DNA of 64,000 bases from Paracoccaceae bacterium (lineage in GTDB: Bacteria; Pseudomonadota; Alphaproteobacteria; Rhodobacterales; Rhodobacteraceae). The stretch spans positions 1-64,000 of the forward strand of contig JAPUEK010000022.1 in the NCBI GenBank assembly GCA_027492585.1. Reading direction: 5' to 3'. Each line of letters starts with the position of its first letter. Position 1 is the first letter of the stretch. This document shows, piece by piece, positions 7,884 through 17,257 of this stretch. The position numbers and the translations under genes were made by a program. Below the pieces are notes generated by a model that was not told the DNA's origin, did not search any database, and saw only the letters and a list, made by a program, of their open reading frames with translations.

Positions 7884-10865
7884 ATGTGCGCCGATACGCC
7901 CGACCAGACTGCCGACTACCGCAACAGCGTCTTCCTGCCCGAAACCGAATTCCCGATGCGCGCGGGCCTTCCGCAGCGCGAGCCGGACTGGCTGGCCCGC
8001 TGGGCAAGGATCGGCGTCTATGACCGCCTGCGCGAGAAGAAGGCCCCGGATGGCTCGGCCCGCGCGCCCTTCACGCTCCACGATGGCCCGCCCTATGCGA
8101 ACGGTCATCTCCACATCGGCCATGCGCTCAACAAGATCCTGAAGGATATGGTCGTCCGCTCCCAGCAGATGATGGGCAAGGACGCCCGCTATGTGCCGGG
8201 CTGGGATTGCCATGGCCTGCCGATCGAATGGAAGATCGAGGAACAGTACCGCGCCAAGGGCCTGAACAAGGACGACGTGGATGTGGTCGATTTCCGTCAG
8301 GAATGTCGCCGCTTCGCCGAAGGCTGGATCGACGTGCAGCGCGAGGAGTTCAAGCGGCTCGGCGTGACCGGCAACTGGGCGGACCCCTATCTGACCATGA
8401 ACTACCATGCCGAGGCGGTCATCGCCGAGGAATTCATGAAGTTCCTGATGAACGGCTCGCTCTATCAGGGCTCGAAGCCGGTCATGTGGTCGCCGGTCGA
8501 GAAGACCGCACTTGCCGAGGCGGAGGTCGAATATCACGACCATACCAGCCACACGATCTGGGTGCGCTTCCCGCTGGTGAAACTGCACCCCGAGGCCGGG
8601 GACATGATGCGCGAGAATGCCGATCAGTCGCTGGCGTTCGAAAGCTTCAGCGAGGCCTACAGCGGCCTCAGCGTCGTGATCTGGACGACGACGCCCTGGA
8701 CCATCCCGCAGAACCGCGCCGTCTGCTACAATCCGGCCATCGACTACGCGATCTACGAGGTCACGGAGGCGGCGGAGGATTCGCGCGCGAAGATCGGCGA
8801 AAAGATCCTCGTGGCCGACGATCTGGCCGAGCAGGTCTTCAAGGCGGCCCGCGTTTCCAAGGTGATGCGGCTGCGCCGGGTGCCGCCGCATCTGCTGGCG
8901 ACGATGGAACTGGCCCATCCCTTCCGTGGCCTTGCCGAAAACGGCGAATGGGATTTCGTCGTGCCGATGCTGCCGGGGGAGCATGTGACGGCCGATGCCG
9001 GGACGGGCTTTGTCCATACCGCGCCGAGCCATGGCGACGACGACTATCAGGTCGGGCTGAAGCACGGCCTGCCGATGACCTACAACGTCGAGCCGGACGG
9101 TTCCTACCGCAAGGATCTGCCGCTCTTCGGTGGGCTGCTGATCATCCAGCCCGACGGCAAGGAAGGCCCCGCCAATGTCGAGGTGATCAAGACATTGGCC
9201 CATGCCGACCGGCTGCTGGCCAAGGGCAAGCTGAAGCATTCCTATCCGCACAGCTGGCGGTCCAAGGCGCCGCTGATCTACCGCAACACGCCGCAATGGT
9301 TCGTGGCCATCGACAAGCCGCTTGAGGATGGCATGTCCACCTATGGCGATACGATCCGCAAACGGGCGCTGAATTCGATCAACCAGCTTGTGACCTGGAC
9401 GCCGGTGACCGGGCGCAACCGGCTTCATGCGATGATCGAGGCGCGGCCGGACTGGGTGCTGTCGCGCCAGCGGGCCTGGGGCGTGCCGCTGACGTGCTTC
9501 ACGAAGAAGGGCGCGCGGCCGACCGATGACGACTTCCTGCTGCGCGATCCCCGCGTCAATGCCCGCATCGCGGCCGCTTTCGAGGCGGAGGGCGCGGATG
9601 TCTGGTATGTGCAAGGATTCAAGGAAAAGGTGCTGGAGGGCATCGTCAATCCGTCGGATTATGAACAGGTCTTCGATGTGCTCGACGTGTGGTTCGATTC
9701 TGGATCGACCCATGCCTTCGTGCTGCGGGACCGGGCGGACGGGACGGAGGACGGGCTGGCCGACCTGTATCTCGAAGGCACCGACCAGCATCGCGGCTGG
9801 TTCCATTCCTCCATGCTGCAATCCTGCGGCACCAAGGGCCGCGCGCCCTATCGCGGGGTGCTGACCCACGGCTTCACGCTGGATGAGAAGGGCATGAAGA
9901 TGTCCAAATCCATCGGCAACACCGTGGCGCCGCAGCAGGTGATCGACGAGTACGGCGCCGATATCCTGCGGCTCTGGGTGGCGCAGTCGGATTACACGAT
10001 CGACCTTCGGATCGGCAAAGAGATCCTGAAGGGCGTCGCCGACAGCTATCGCCGCCTGCGGAACACCCTGCGCTTCATGCTCGGCAACCTTGCCGGCTTC
10101 ACCGAGGCGGAGCGGGTCGCGCCGGAGGAGATGCCGGAGCTGGAACGCTGGGTGTTGCACCGGCTGGCGGAACTCGATGCCGAGGTGAAGGCGGGCTATG
10201 CGCGCTATGACTTCCAGGGCGTGTTCCAGAAGCTTTTCACCTTTGCGACCACGGATCTGTCGGCGCTTTATTTCGACATCCGCAAGGACAGCCTTTACTG
10301 CGACGCGCCCACGAGCCTGCGCCGCCGCTCGGCGCGGACGGTGCTGGACCTGCTCTTCCACCGGCTGACCACCTGGCTTGCGCCGGTGCTGGTCTTCACC
10401 ATGGAAGAGGTCTGGCTCTGCCGCTATCCGGGCGAGGAATCCTCGGTTCACCTCGCCGACATGCCGGAGACCCCGGCAGACTGGCTGAACCCCGCGCTTG
10501 CCGCCAAGTGGGAGGGCATCCGTACGGCCCGCCGGGTGGTGACGGGCGCGCTTGAGGTGCAGCGGACGGCCAAGGTGATCGGGGCGAGCCTTGAGGCATC
10601 TCCGGTGGTTCATGTCGCCGATACGGCCATTCTTGCCGCGCTGAAATCGGTGAATTTCGCCGATCTCTGCATCACTTCGGGCATCTCGCTCAGCGGCGAT
10701 CCGGAGCCGGCGGAGGCCTTCCGCCTGCCGGATGTGCCGGGGATCGGCGTGGTCTTCGAGAGGGCCGAGGGGGAGAAATGCCAGAGGTGCTGGCAGATCC
10801 TGCCGGATGTCGGCAGCCACAGGCATCCGCAGACCTGCGCGCGCTGTGATGCGGCGCTCGGGTGA
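7884..10865 (+). CDS. ileS: Isoleucyl-tRNA synthetase
   Basis: The 993-residue class I aminoacyl-tRNA synthetase charges tRNA-Ile with isoleucine. HIGH is at 77-80 (HLHIGHALNK), the GWDCHGLPIE motif follows, and KMSKS is at 672-676 (GMKMSKSIGN). The C-terminal zinc-binding cluster has Cys966, Cys969, Cys985 and Cys988. The connective editing domain (CP1) is present, with the TTTPWT-type segment. Length is slightly above the E. coli enzyme (938), mainly through internal insertions. GAGGA lies about nine bases before the ATG. No T-box leader is seen, as expected for a proteobacterium. Confidence 0.98.
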   Translation: MCADTPDQTADYRNSVFLPETEFPMRAGLPQREPDWLARWARIGVYDRLREKKAPDGSARAPFTLHDGPPYANGHLHIGHALNKILKDMVVRSQQMMGKDARYVPGWDCHGLPIEWKIEEQYRAKGLNKDDVDVVDFRQECRRFAEGWIDVQREEFKRLGVTGNWADPYLTMNYHAEAVIAEEFMKFLMNGSLYQGSKPVMWSPVEKTALAEAEVEYHDHTSHTIWVRFPLVKLHPEAGDMMRENADQSLAFESFSEAYSGLSVVIWTTTPWTIPQNRAVCYNPAIDYAIYEVTEAAEDSRAKIGEKILVADDLAEQVFKAARVSKVMRLRRVPPHLLATMELAHPFRGLAENGEWDFVVPMLPGEHVTADAGTGFVHTAPSHGDDDYQVGLKHGLPMTYNVEPDGSYRKDLPLFGGLLIIQPDGKEGPANVEVIKTLAHADRLLAKGKLKHSYPHSWRSKAPLIYRNTPQWFVAIDKPLEDGMSTYGDTIRKRALNSINQLVTWTPVTGRNRLHAMIEARPDWVLSRQRAWGVPLTCFTKKGARPTDDDFLLRDPRVNARIAAAFEAEGADVWYVQGFKEKVLEGIVNPSDYEQVFDVLDVWFDSGSTHAFVLRDRADGTEDGLADLYLEGTDQHRGWFHSSMLQSCGTKGRAPYRGVLTHGFTLDEKGMKMSKSIGNTVAPQQVIDEYGADILRLWVAQSDYTIDLRIGKEILKGVADSYRRLRNTLRFMLGNLAGFTEAERVAPEEMPELERWVLHRLAELDAEVKAGYARYDFQGVFQKLFTFATTDLSALYFDIRKDSLYCDAPTSLRRRSARTVLDLLFHRLTTWLAPVLVFTMEEVWLCRYPGEESSVHLADMPETPADWLNPALAAKWEGIRTARRVVTGALEVQRTAKVIGASLEASPVVHVADTAILAALKSVNFADLCITSGISLSGDPEPAEAFRLPDVPGIGVVFERAEGEKCQRCWQILPDVGSHRHPQTCARCDAALG

Positions 10866-10926
10866 CGGGCGGGGCAAGGGGGGCTGTCTGCCCCCCGCCT
10901 TCCGGCTTGCGCCGGCAGACTCCCCC

Positions 10927-10962
10927 CGAGGATATTTGAGCACAGGGGGTGGGCAGAGGGCA
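10927..10962 (+). repeat. Dispersed GGATATTT repeat, copy 1 (GAGCACAGGGG variant)
   Basis: The sequence CGAGGATATTTGAGCACAGG continues as GGGTGGGCAGAG and runs up to the start codon of the next gene. It shares the core with six other intergenic copies in the window, and its right-hand part with the copy at 63741. Confidence 0.7.
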
Positions 10963-11414
10963 TGATACTCGCTGCCAGTCTGGAGACGCCGCTCGGTCCG
11001 GTGACGCTGGAGGCGCGGGAGGGGGTGCTGACCGCGCTGCACTGGCGGGGCGGCGGCGAGGGGCGCTCCGATCTTTTGGACGAGGCGCGGGCGCAGCTTC
11101 GGGCCTATTTCGAAGGGCGGCTCACGCAGTTCGATCTGCCCTTCGACTGGGGGCAGGGGTTTCAGGCCGATGTCCGCCGGGCGATGGCGGCGATCCCTTT
11201 CGGCGAGACGCGGACTTATGGCGATCTGGCGTGGGCGCTTGACGCCCCGGCGCAGGCCATCGGCCAGGCCTGCGGGGCCAATCCGCTGCCGATCCTGATC
11301 CCCTGCCACCGGGTGCTCGGGGCAAACGGGCTTGGCGGCTTTTCGGCCAAGGGCGGAGTGGAGACCAAGGTTTTCCTGCTGCGGCTGGAAGGGGCGGCCT
11401 CGCTGCTGATCTGA
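10962..11414 (+). CDS. ogt: Methylated-DNA-protein-cysteine methyltransferase
   Basis: The 150-residue suicide DNA repair protein transfers the alkyl group from O6-alkylguanine to its own cysteine. The active-site motif is IPCHRVLG with Cys115. The upstream IPFGETRTYGDLA motif is the usual helix-turn-helix entry, and the C-terminal GGFSAKGGVETK is also conserved. It is the short Ogt/MGMT form without an Ada regulatory domain. It follows ileS on the same strand after a dispersed repeat that reaches its start codon. Confidence 0.95.
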   Translation: MILAASLETPLGPVTLEAREGVLTALHWRGGGEGRSDLLDEARAQLRAYFEGRLTQFDLPFDWGQGFQADVRRAMAAIPFGETRTYGDLAWALDAPAQAIGQACGANPLPILIPCHRVLGANGLGGFSAKGGVETKVFLLRLEGAASLLI

Positions 11415-11474
11415 GCTTGCTTCGCCGCTTGCGGCTCTGTAACGGTTTCATGACAGCAGGAAAGGCCTTTTCCC

Positions 11475-12311
11475 TTGAGTATCGGTGTCATGCTTGCCGT
11501 GCTTGGCTCGGCCTTTCTCCATGCCCTGTGGAATGCGCTCATCAAGGTCGGGACCTCCCGGCTTGGCGCCATGGTGATCCTGTCCATCGGCGAGGTGCCG
11601 ATCGGGCTGGCGGTCGCCTCCTTCAGCCCCTTTCCGAAGCCGGAGGTCTGGCCCTGGGTGCTGGCGGCGGGCTGCACCCATTTCTTCTACAAGTTCTTCC
11701 TGACCTATGCCTATGAGCGCGGCGACCTGAGCCGGGTCTATCCGATTGCGCGCGGCTCGGCGCCGCTGATTGTCGGGCTCGTCTCCGGGCTGGCGCTGGC
11801 CGATGTGATCACGCCGATGGAATATGCCGGGATCGCCATTCTCGGCACCGGCATCCTGATGATGGCGCGGGGGATTTTCGCCAAGGGCGAGAACCGCAAG
11901 ATGCTGCCCTTCGCGCTCGGCTCGGCCTGTGCGACGGCGACCTATACGATGATCGACGGCATGGGCGCGCGGGTGTCTGGCGATGCGATCGGCTATGTCG
12001 CCTGGGTCTTCGTCGCCGACGGGCTGATCTTCAGCACGCTGATCCTGCTGATCCGCGGTACGTCCTTTCTGCCGCGGGATGGCAAATCCTGGGGGATGGG
12101 GATGCTGGCGGCGGCGGCGTCTTACGGGGCTTACGGCGTTTCGGTCTGGGCGATGACGATCGCGCCGATTGCCGTGGTGGCGGCGCTGCGCGAGACCTCG
12201 ATCCTGTTTGCGGTGCTGATCGGCTGGCTGGCCTTCGGCGAGAAGATGACGCGGGAAAAGGGGCTTGCGGCCGTGGTCATCGTCGCGGGCGTGATGCTCA
12301 CGCGGCTCTAA
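11475..12311 (+). CDS. DMT superfamily (EamA) transporter
   Basis: The 278-residue inner-membrane protein has about ten hydrophobic segments arranged as two EamA repeats, with the LHALWNALIKVG opening typical of the family. Substrates of EamA proteins are metabolites or amino acids; this one cannot be assigned. The start is the rare codon TTG, supported by AGGAAAGG nine bases upstream; an internal ATG at 11490 has no comparable site. The stop overlaps the stop of the convergent pcs gene by four bases. Confidence 0.88.
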   Translation: MSIGVMLAVLGSAFLHALWNALIKVGTSRLGAMVILSIGEVPIGLAVASFSPFPKPEVWPWVLAAGCTHFFYKFFLTYAYERGDLSRVYPIARGSAPLIVGLVSGLALADVITPMEYAGIAILGTGILMMARGIFAKGENRKMLPFALGSACATATYTMIDGMGARVSGDAIGYVAWVFVADGLIFSTLILLIRGTSFLPRDGKSWGMGMLAAAASYGAYGVSVWAMTIAPIAVVAALRETSILFAVLIGWLAFGEKMTREKGLAAVVIVAGVMLTRL

Positions 12312-13042
12312 CTGATCCGGGCGGGTCGTTCGGGCAGGATCTGCTGGGCGATACCGGCGAGGATCAGGTAGAGCGAAGTCAGCATCAGCCCCCAATGGGC
12401 GAGCGATCCTTCGGCGAAATTGGCCCAGGCCGCCCAGGCCGCGAAGCACACCCAGGCGAGCGACACCGGCAGCGAGACATTGCGCCAGCGTTTGGTGCGG
12501 GTCGGGTGGATGAACTTCAGGTTCAGGAACATGGCGATGCTGAGCGCGATCACCACCAGAAGCGCCACCCAGGGCGGCGGGGCAAGGGCGAAGAGCACCA
12601 GAACCACCATGTTCCAGCAGGCCGGGAAGCCGGAAAAGCTCTTGTCCTTGGTCTTCATCCGCGTATCGGCGAAATAGACCACCGAGCCGTAGAGGATGAC
12701 GATCATCGCCAGCCAGCCCGTCCAGCCGTCGAGCTGGCCGGATTTGAACAGGGCATAGGCGGGGATGAACACATAGGTCAGGTAGTCGACGATGAGATCC
12801 ATGAGGACCCCGTCATAGGTCGGCCAGTTCTTCGGCGTGTCGTAGCGCCGGGCGAGCGGGCCGTCGATGCCATCGACGATCAGCGCCACGACGAGCCAGA
12901 GGAACATCAGGCTCCACTGCTCTTCCACCGCCGCCAGCATGGCGAACATCGACAGGACCGCGCCGGTGGCGGTCAGCAGGTGGACGGAGAGGGCTTTGAT
13001 CCGGATATGCATGATGGATAATTCGCTCAGAATCCCGGTCAT
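12308..13042 (-). CDS. pcs: Phosphatidylcholine synthase
   Basis: The 244-residue integral membrane enzyme condenses CDP-diacylglycerol with choline to phosphatidylcholine and CMP. The CDP-alcohol phosphotransferase motif is present as D57-G-x2-...-A64-R65 ... D77-G-x3-D82-x3-D86, in the context DGIDGPLARRYDTPKNWPT. The rest is hydrophobic helices. Pcs is characteristic of alphaproteobacteria and a few other host-associated or marine bacteria. Start ATG 13042 gives the usual length; ATG 13012 is an alternative. It is the last gene of the leftward DUF484-xerC-pcs group, 20 bases after xerC. Confidence 0.93.
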   Translation of the reverse strand: MTGILSELSIMHIRIKALSVHLLTATGAVLSMFAMLAAVEEQWSLMFLWLVVALIVDGIDGPLARRYDTPKNWPTYDGVLMDLIVDYLTYVFIPAYALFKSGQLDGWTGWLAMIVILYGSVVYFADTRMKTKDKSFSGFPACWNMVVLVLFALAPPPWVALLVVIALSIAMFLNLKFIHPTRTKRWRNVSLPVSLAWVCFAAWAAWANFAEGSLAHWGLMLTSLYLILAGIAQQILPERPARIS

Positions 13043-13062
13043 GGCAATCACCCGCCGCGCTT

Positions 13063-13986
13063 TCACGCGCGCGGATGGGCTTTTTCGTAGACTTCCATCA
13101 GCCGCGCGGCATCCACGGCGGTATAGGTCTGGGTGGTGGAGAGCGAGGCATGACCGAGAAGTTCCTGGATGGCGCGCAGATCGCCCCCGGCGGACAGGAG
13201 ATGGGTGGCGAAGCTGTGGCGCAGGGCATGGGGCGTGGCGGTGGCCGGCAGGCCCATCCGGGCGCGGATCTGTTCCATGGCGCGCTGCACGAGGCGCGGG
13301 TTGAGCGCCCCGCCCTGTGCGCCCCGGAAGAGCGGCTCGCTGCGGGTCAGCGGATGGGGGCAGAGCGCGGCATAGCGCGCCACCGCCTCCCGCGTGACGG
13401 GCAGGGTGGGGACGATGCGCTGCTTGCCGCCCTTGCCGGTGATCCGCAGCACCTCGGGCAGCGGCAGATCGGCGCCGGTGAGCGAGAGCGCCTCCGAGAT
13501 CCGCAGGCCGCAGCCGTAAAGCAGCGTCACCACCGCGCTGTCGCGCGCGCCGATCCAGTCCTCGGCGGCGTGGTCGCCGATTTCGGTGATCACGGCGCGG
13601 GCGGCGTCTTCGGTCAGCGGGCGGGGCAGCTTGCGGCGGAACTTCGGGCCGCGGGCGGAAAGGGTGGCGGTGGCCTCCGCCCCTTCCCGGTCGGCCAGCC
13701 AGCCGATGAAGCTTTTGACCGCGGACAGGGCGCGGGCGAGCGAGCGGGCCGACTGGCCGCGGTTGCGCTCCGCCGCCATCCAGGCGCGCAGATCGGTCTG
13801 GGGCAGGGAGGTGAGCATCGCCACCCCCTCCGTCCCGCCGCGATGCTCGGCCAGAAAAGCCAGGAACCCGGTCACATCGCGGCCATAGGCGGCGAGCGTA
13901 TGGGCCGCCTTGCCGTCGAGCGCGCGCAGATGGTCGAGCCAGCGGGCCAGAGCCTCGCGCTGCTCGGGAGAGATGGCGAGGGTCAC
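13063..13986 (-). CDS. xerC: Tyrosine recombinase XerC
   Basis: The 307-residue recombinase resolves chromosome dimers at dif with XerD. It has an N-terminal SAM-like DNA-binding domain and a C-terminal catalytic domain. All catalytic residues are present: Arg162 (GLRISEAL), Lys185 (TGKGGKQR), His253 and Arg256 (PHALRHSF), His279 (LLGHASLSTTQ) and nucleophile Tyr288. The start is GTG at 13986, overlapping the stop of the DUF484 gene by four bases (GTGA), so translation is coupled. This matches the usual DUF484-xerC pairing, so it is the housekeeping recombinase and not a phage integrase. Confidence 0.96.
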   Translation of the reverse strand: MTLAISPEQREALARWLDHLRALDGKAAHTLAAYGRDVTGFLAFLAEHRGGTEGVAMLTSLPQTDLRAWMAAERNRGQSARSLARALSAVKSFIGWLADREGAEATATLSARGPKFRRKLPRPLTEDAARAVITEIGDHAAEDWIGARDSAVVTLLYGCGLRISEALSLTGADLPLPEVLRITGKGGKQRIVPTLPVTREAVARYAALCPHPLTRSEPLFRGAQGGALNPRLVQRAMEQIRARMGLPATATPHALRHSFATHLLSAGGDLRAIQELLGHASLSTTQTYTAVDAARLMEVYEKAHPRA

Positions 13987-14675
13987 GACAGCCAGCGGCG
14001 CATGGTCCGCTCGAAGATCCCGGCGAAGAAGGCCAGAAGATCGGTGCCATGGGTGGGCTTGAACTGATGCGGGTCCTCGGCGCCGAGAACCAGCATCCCC
14101 GGCAGCCGCCCGCGCCCGAAGTCGAGCTTCATCAGCGCCTCCGAACGCACCCAGTCCGCCCGCTCGCCGTAAATGGCACCGGAGGCCGGCAGCACCTGCC
14201 GCAGCACGACGGGCCGCAGCGGCACGTTGCGCCCGCCGGAGATATACTCCGCGACAAAGCCCGGCTCGGCCACATAAAGCACGTCGCCGAGCTTGCGGAG
14301 CGAAGGGTCCTCGGCTTCCTGCACCGTTTCCAGCACCAGCCGCACGCAATCGACCCGCAGGGTCTGGGCGACATCGGCGGCGAGGGTCTTGAGGAAATCC
14401 TCGAAGCTCAAGGGATCAAGGAGTTGCAGGATCGCCCGATGCACCTGATTGGTGCCGGCGAGGTTTTCATAAGCCGCGGCGATGACGGTGCGGTGGGTGT
14501 CCTCAAGTCGGTCGAGCCGGCCTTCGAGCCGCTCCATGGCGATGCCGCGCAGATCGACGATGTTCGACCCCATCAGCCGCTCATTGGCGCCGATCAGCGC
14601 GTTCATCACGTCGCGGTCCTCGAGGATCACCTCCGGCTCCGCCAGAATCCGGTCGCGCAAATCCTGATCAATCAT
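13983..14675 (-). CDS. DUF484 family protein
   Basis: About 230 residues. An N-terminal helix carries RILAEPEVILEDRDVMNALI, a coiled-coil follows, and a GAF-like domain occupies the C-terminal two thirds. This is the usual DUF484 layout, typically encoded directly before xerC as here. Its biochemical role is unknown. ATG 14675 is preferred over the in-frame GTG at 14711, because a TATAAT box at 14713-14718 would place the transcript start on top of that GTG. Confidence 0.88.
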   Translation of the reverse strand: MIDQDLRDRILAEPEVILEDRDVMNALIGANERLMGSNIVDLRGIAMERLEGRLDRLEDTHRTVIAAAYENLAGTNQVHRAILQLLDPLSFEDFLKTLAADVAQTLRVDCVRLVLETVQEAEDPSLRKLGDVLYVAEPGFVAEYISGGRNVPLRPVVLRQVLPASGAIYGERADWVRSEALMKLDFGRGRLPGMLVLGAEDPHQFKPTHGTDLLAFFAGIFERTMRRWLS

Positions 14676-14712
14676 CCGTTCTGCCCCGTTCTGCTCTATC
14701 GCATTTTGCACG

Positions 14713-14718
14713 ATTATA
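14713..14718 (-). promoter_or_regulatory. Candidate -10 box for DUF484-xerC-pcs
   Basis: On the minus strand the hexamer is a perfect TATAAT, about 38 bases before ATG 14675. No good -35 hexamer is visible at 17 bases spacing, so the assignment rests on the -10 box and the AT-rich surroundings. Confidence 0.4.
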
Positions 14719-14806
14719 GATTTTCCAACATTCTACCACGGTTTTGCGCCGCCGCTCCAGCCTCATCGCAGCTTTTCCAACCCGGTGCGGTTTGCATCTG
14801 CCGGGG

Positions 14807-14884
14807 AACGCTCCGCGGGGGATATTTGGGAAGAGAAGAAAGCCCTTTCATCTTGCCTCAAATATCCCCGCCGGAGGCTTCCGA
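14807..14884. repeat. Dispersed GGATATTT repeat, copy 2: head-to-head inverted pair
   Basis: The arm GGGGATATTTG (14818-14828) is matched by CAAATATCCCC (14859-14869). They are separated by a 30-base centre of AAGAGAAGAAAG, CCC and TTTCATCTTGCC. Outside the arms both ends carry CTCCGC or GGAGGC flanks. It is nearly identical to the copy at 54082-54157. It lies between the divergent DUF484 and priA genes, before the real priA start. Confidence 0.8.
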
Positions 14885-14974
14885 AGCCGGGGCAGGGCGC
14901 GGCGCGTCAGATCGAATCCGGTTGTGCGGCTGCGGGCCGGGGGATACCCAATCGGGGCAGCGAAGGAGAGCGAT

Positions 14975-17164
14975 TTGGTCGAACGGGTCTATGAGGCGGG
15001 AGAACTGGTGGGCGTGCTCACCACCGAGCCTTTGGGCAGGGTGCTCGACTACAAGGCGCCGGAGGGCGGCTGCGGCGACGGGGATTTCGTCGAGGTGCCG
15101 CTCGGGCCGCGGCGGGTCTTGGGCGTGGTCTGGGGCAAGGGCGAGGGGCGCTTCGATCCGGCGCGCATCCGGCCGGTGGGGCGGGTGCTCGATGCCGCGC
15201 CGATGCGGGCGGAGCTTCGGTCCTTCCTTGCGCGGGCCGCAGATTACACGCTGACGCCGCTGCCGGCCATGCTGCGCCTTGCCACCCGCGCGCCGGGGCT
15301 GGCCGATCCGCCCTCGATGCGCCGCATCTACCGGCTGGGCGGCACGGTGCCGAACCAGTTGACCGAGGCGCGCTTCCGGGTGGTGGAGGCGCTGCGGCGG
15401 TTCGGCGGGGCGCCCGTCACGCTCGGCGAACTGGCGGAGGAGGCGGGCTGCGGCCCTGCCGTCGTCAAGGGGCTGGTCAAGCTCGGCGTCGTCGAGGAGG
15501 CGGAGGCGCCGCGCGATCTGCCCTATCCGATGCTCGATGCCGCTCGCCCGGCGCGGCTCGTGGGCGATCAGGTGGCGGCGGGGGCGAGCCTTGTCGCCAC
15601 GGTTGCGGAGGGGGCCTATTCGGCGACGCTGCTGAAAGGCGTCACCGGATCGGGCAAGACCGAGGTGTATCTGGAGGCGGTGGCCGAATGTCTGCGGCAG
15701 GGGCGGCAGGCGCTCGTCCTTCTGCCGGAGATCGCCCTGACCGCCGATTTCCTCGCGCGGGTCGAGGCGCGTTTCGGGGCGCGGCCGGCGGAATGGCATT
15801 CCGGCGTCACCATGACCGAGCGTCGGCGGCTCTGGCGGATGGTGGGGCAGGGGGGCGCCTCCTTCGTCGTGGGCGCGCGCTCGGCGCTGTTCCTGCCCTT
15901 CCGCGATCTGGGTCTCATCGTCGTGGATGAGGAGCATGACACCTCCTACAAGCAGGAGGAGGGCGTGCTTTACAATGCCCGCGACATGGCGGTGCTGCGG
16001 GCGGCGATTGCCGGCTGTCCGGTGGTGCTGGCCTCGGCCACGCCTTGTCTGGAGACCTGGGCGAATGTGGAGGCGGGGAAGTATCGCCGCCTCGATCTCG
16101 GCGCGCGTTTCGGGGTGGCGGAACTGCCGCAGATGAAGCCCATCGACATGCGCGCCGAGACCTTGCCGTCGGACCGCTGGATTTCCGCCCGTCTTGCCGC
16201 GGAGGTGCAGGCGCGGATCGGCAAGGGGGAGCAGTCGCTCCTCTTCCTCAACCGCCGCGGTTATGCGCCGATCACGCTTTGCCGGGCCTGCGGGCAGCAG
16301 GTGGGCTGCGATCATTGCGATGCGCGCATGGTGGAGCACCGTTTCCTCAAGCGTCTCGTCTGCCATCAATGCGGCGCGACGAAGCCGGTGCCGGTGGCCT
16401 GCCCGGCCTGCGGGGTGGAGGGCAGGATGGCGGCCGTCGGTCCCGGCGTGGAGCGACTGGCCGAGGAGGTGACGGCGCGCTTTCCGGAGGCGCGGCTGGC
16501 GGTGCTGTCCTCGGACCTTTTCGGGTCGGCCCGCGCGCTGAAGGAGGCGATCACGGGCATTGCCGAGGGTGGGGCGGATATCATCATCGGCACGCAGATC
16601 GTCGCCAAGGGTCACAACTTCCCGCTGCTGACGCTGGTGGGGGTGATCGACGCCGATCTCGGGTTGCAGGGCAGCGATCTGCGCGCGGCGGAGCGGACCT
16701 TCCAGCTCATGCGGCAGGTGGCGGGGCGGGCAGGGCGGGCGGAACGGCCGGGGGAGGCGCTTTTGCAGACCCACCAGCCCGAACATCCGGTGATCCGCGC
16801 GATTCTGGGCGGCGATGAGGAAGGATTCTGGCGCGCCGAGGCGGCGGAGCGGCGGGCGGCGGGCGTGCCGCCCTACGGGCGGATGGCGGGGATCATCCTG
16901 TCCTCGCCGGATGTCGGTCAGGTCTTCGACTTCGGGGCGGAGCTGGCGCGGCACGACGGGCCGCTCCGCGCCATCGGCGCACAGCTTTTCGGCCCCGCCC
17001 CGGCCCCCGTCGCGCGGGTGCGCGGGCGGCACCGGGTGCGGCTGCTGGTCAAGGCTGACAAGGCGGCCCCCTTGCAGGCAGCCCTTGCCGAATGGCTCGC
17101 GCAGGTCAAGCCGCCGTCCAACCTGCGCCTTGCCGTCGATATCGACCCGCAAAGCTTCTATTGA
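14975..17164 (+). CDS. priA: Primosomal replication-restart helicase PriA
   Basis: The 729-residue superfamily 2 helicase reloads the replisome at stalled forks. Walker A is GVTGSGKT (222-229) and Walker B is DEEH (318-321). The zinc-binding insert begins near Cys436 with CRACG, CDHC, CHQCG and CPACG. The C-terminal GRAGRAERPG motif and the LLVKAD segment are present. The TTG at 14975 is taken as start: AAGGAG lies six bases before it, the length then equals typical PriA, and the open frame further upstream is only repeat sequence. Confidence 0.95.
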   Translation: MVERVYEAGELVGVLTTEPLGRVLDYKAPEGGCGDGDFVEVPLGPRRVLGVVWGKGEGRFDPARIRPVGRVLDAAPMRAELRSFLARAADYTLTPLPAMLRLATRAPGLADPPSMRRIYRLGGTVPNQLTEARFRVVEALRRFGGAPVTLGELAEEAGCGPAVVKGLVKLGVVEEAEAPRDLPYPMLDAARPARLVGDQVAAGASLVATVAEGAYSATLLKGVTGSGKTEVYLEAVAECLRQGRQALVLLPEIALTADFLARVEARFGARPAEWHSGVTMTERRRLWRMVGQGGASFVVGARSALFLPFRDLGLIVVDEEHDTSYKQEEGVLYNARDMAVLRAAIAGCPVVLASATPCLETWANVEAGKYRRLDLGARFGVAELPQMKPIDMRAETLPSDRWISARLAAEVQARIGKGEQSLLFLNRRGYAPITLCRACGQQVGCDHCDARMVEHRFLKRLVCHQCGATKPVPVACPACGVEGRMAAVGPGVERLAEEVTARFPEARLAVLSSDLFGSARALKEAITGIAEGGADIIIGTQIVAKGHNFPLLTLVGVIDADLGLQGSDLRAAERTFQLMRQVAGRAGRAERPGEALLQTHQPEHPVIRAILGGDEEGFWRAEAAERRAAGVPPYGRMAGIILSSPDVGQVFDFGAELARHDGPLRAIGAQLFGPAPAPVARVRGRHRVRLLVKADKAAPLQAALAEWLAQVKPPSNLRLAVDIDPQSFY

Positions 17165-17257
17165 CCGCCGATGCCCCGCCGGATCGCTTTCGCCGGGCGG
17201 GCGGCTCTGCTAGGATCACGCGGTTCCCGCCTTGGGCAAAGGAGTGTTTCGGGGCAG

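Noticed and set aside
7791-11309. Open frame of 1172 codons on the minus strand
   Set aside because: It is antisense to ileS and ogt. High-GC codon use opens long frames opposite real genes; the translation is Arg/His/Gly-rich with no motif.
13063-13986. Integrase of a mobile element
   Set aside because: DUF484-xerC coupling and full similarity to XerC mark it as the housekeeping recombinase; no att-like repeats were seen.
12308-14050. One 580-codon frame covering pcs and part of xerC
   Set aside because: The first half is xerC in the wrong frame. Pcs starts at 13042 and XerC is read in another frame.
14744-14974. N-terminal extension of PriA
   Set aside because: It would translate a dispersed intergenic repeat; a ribosome site and normal protein length support TTG 14975.
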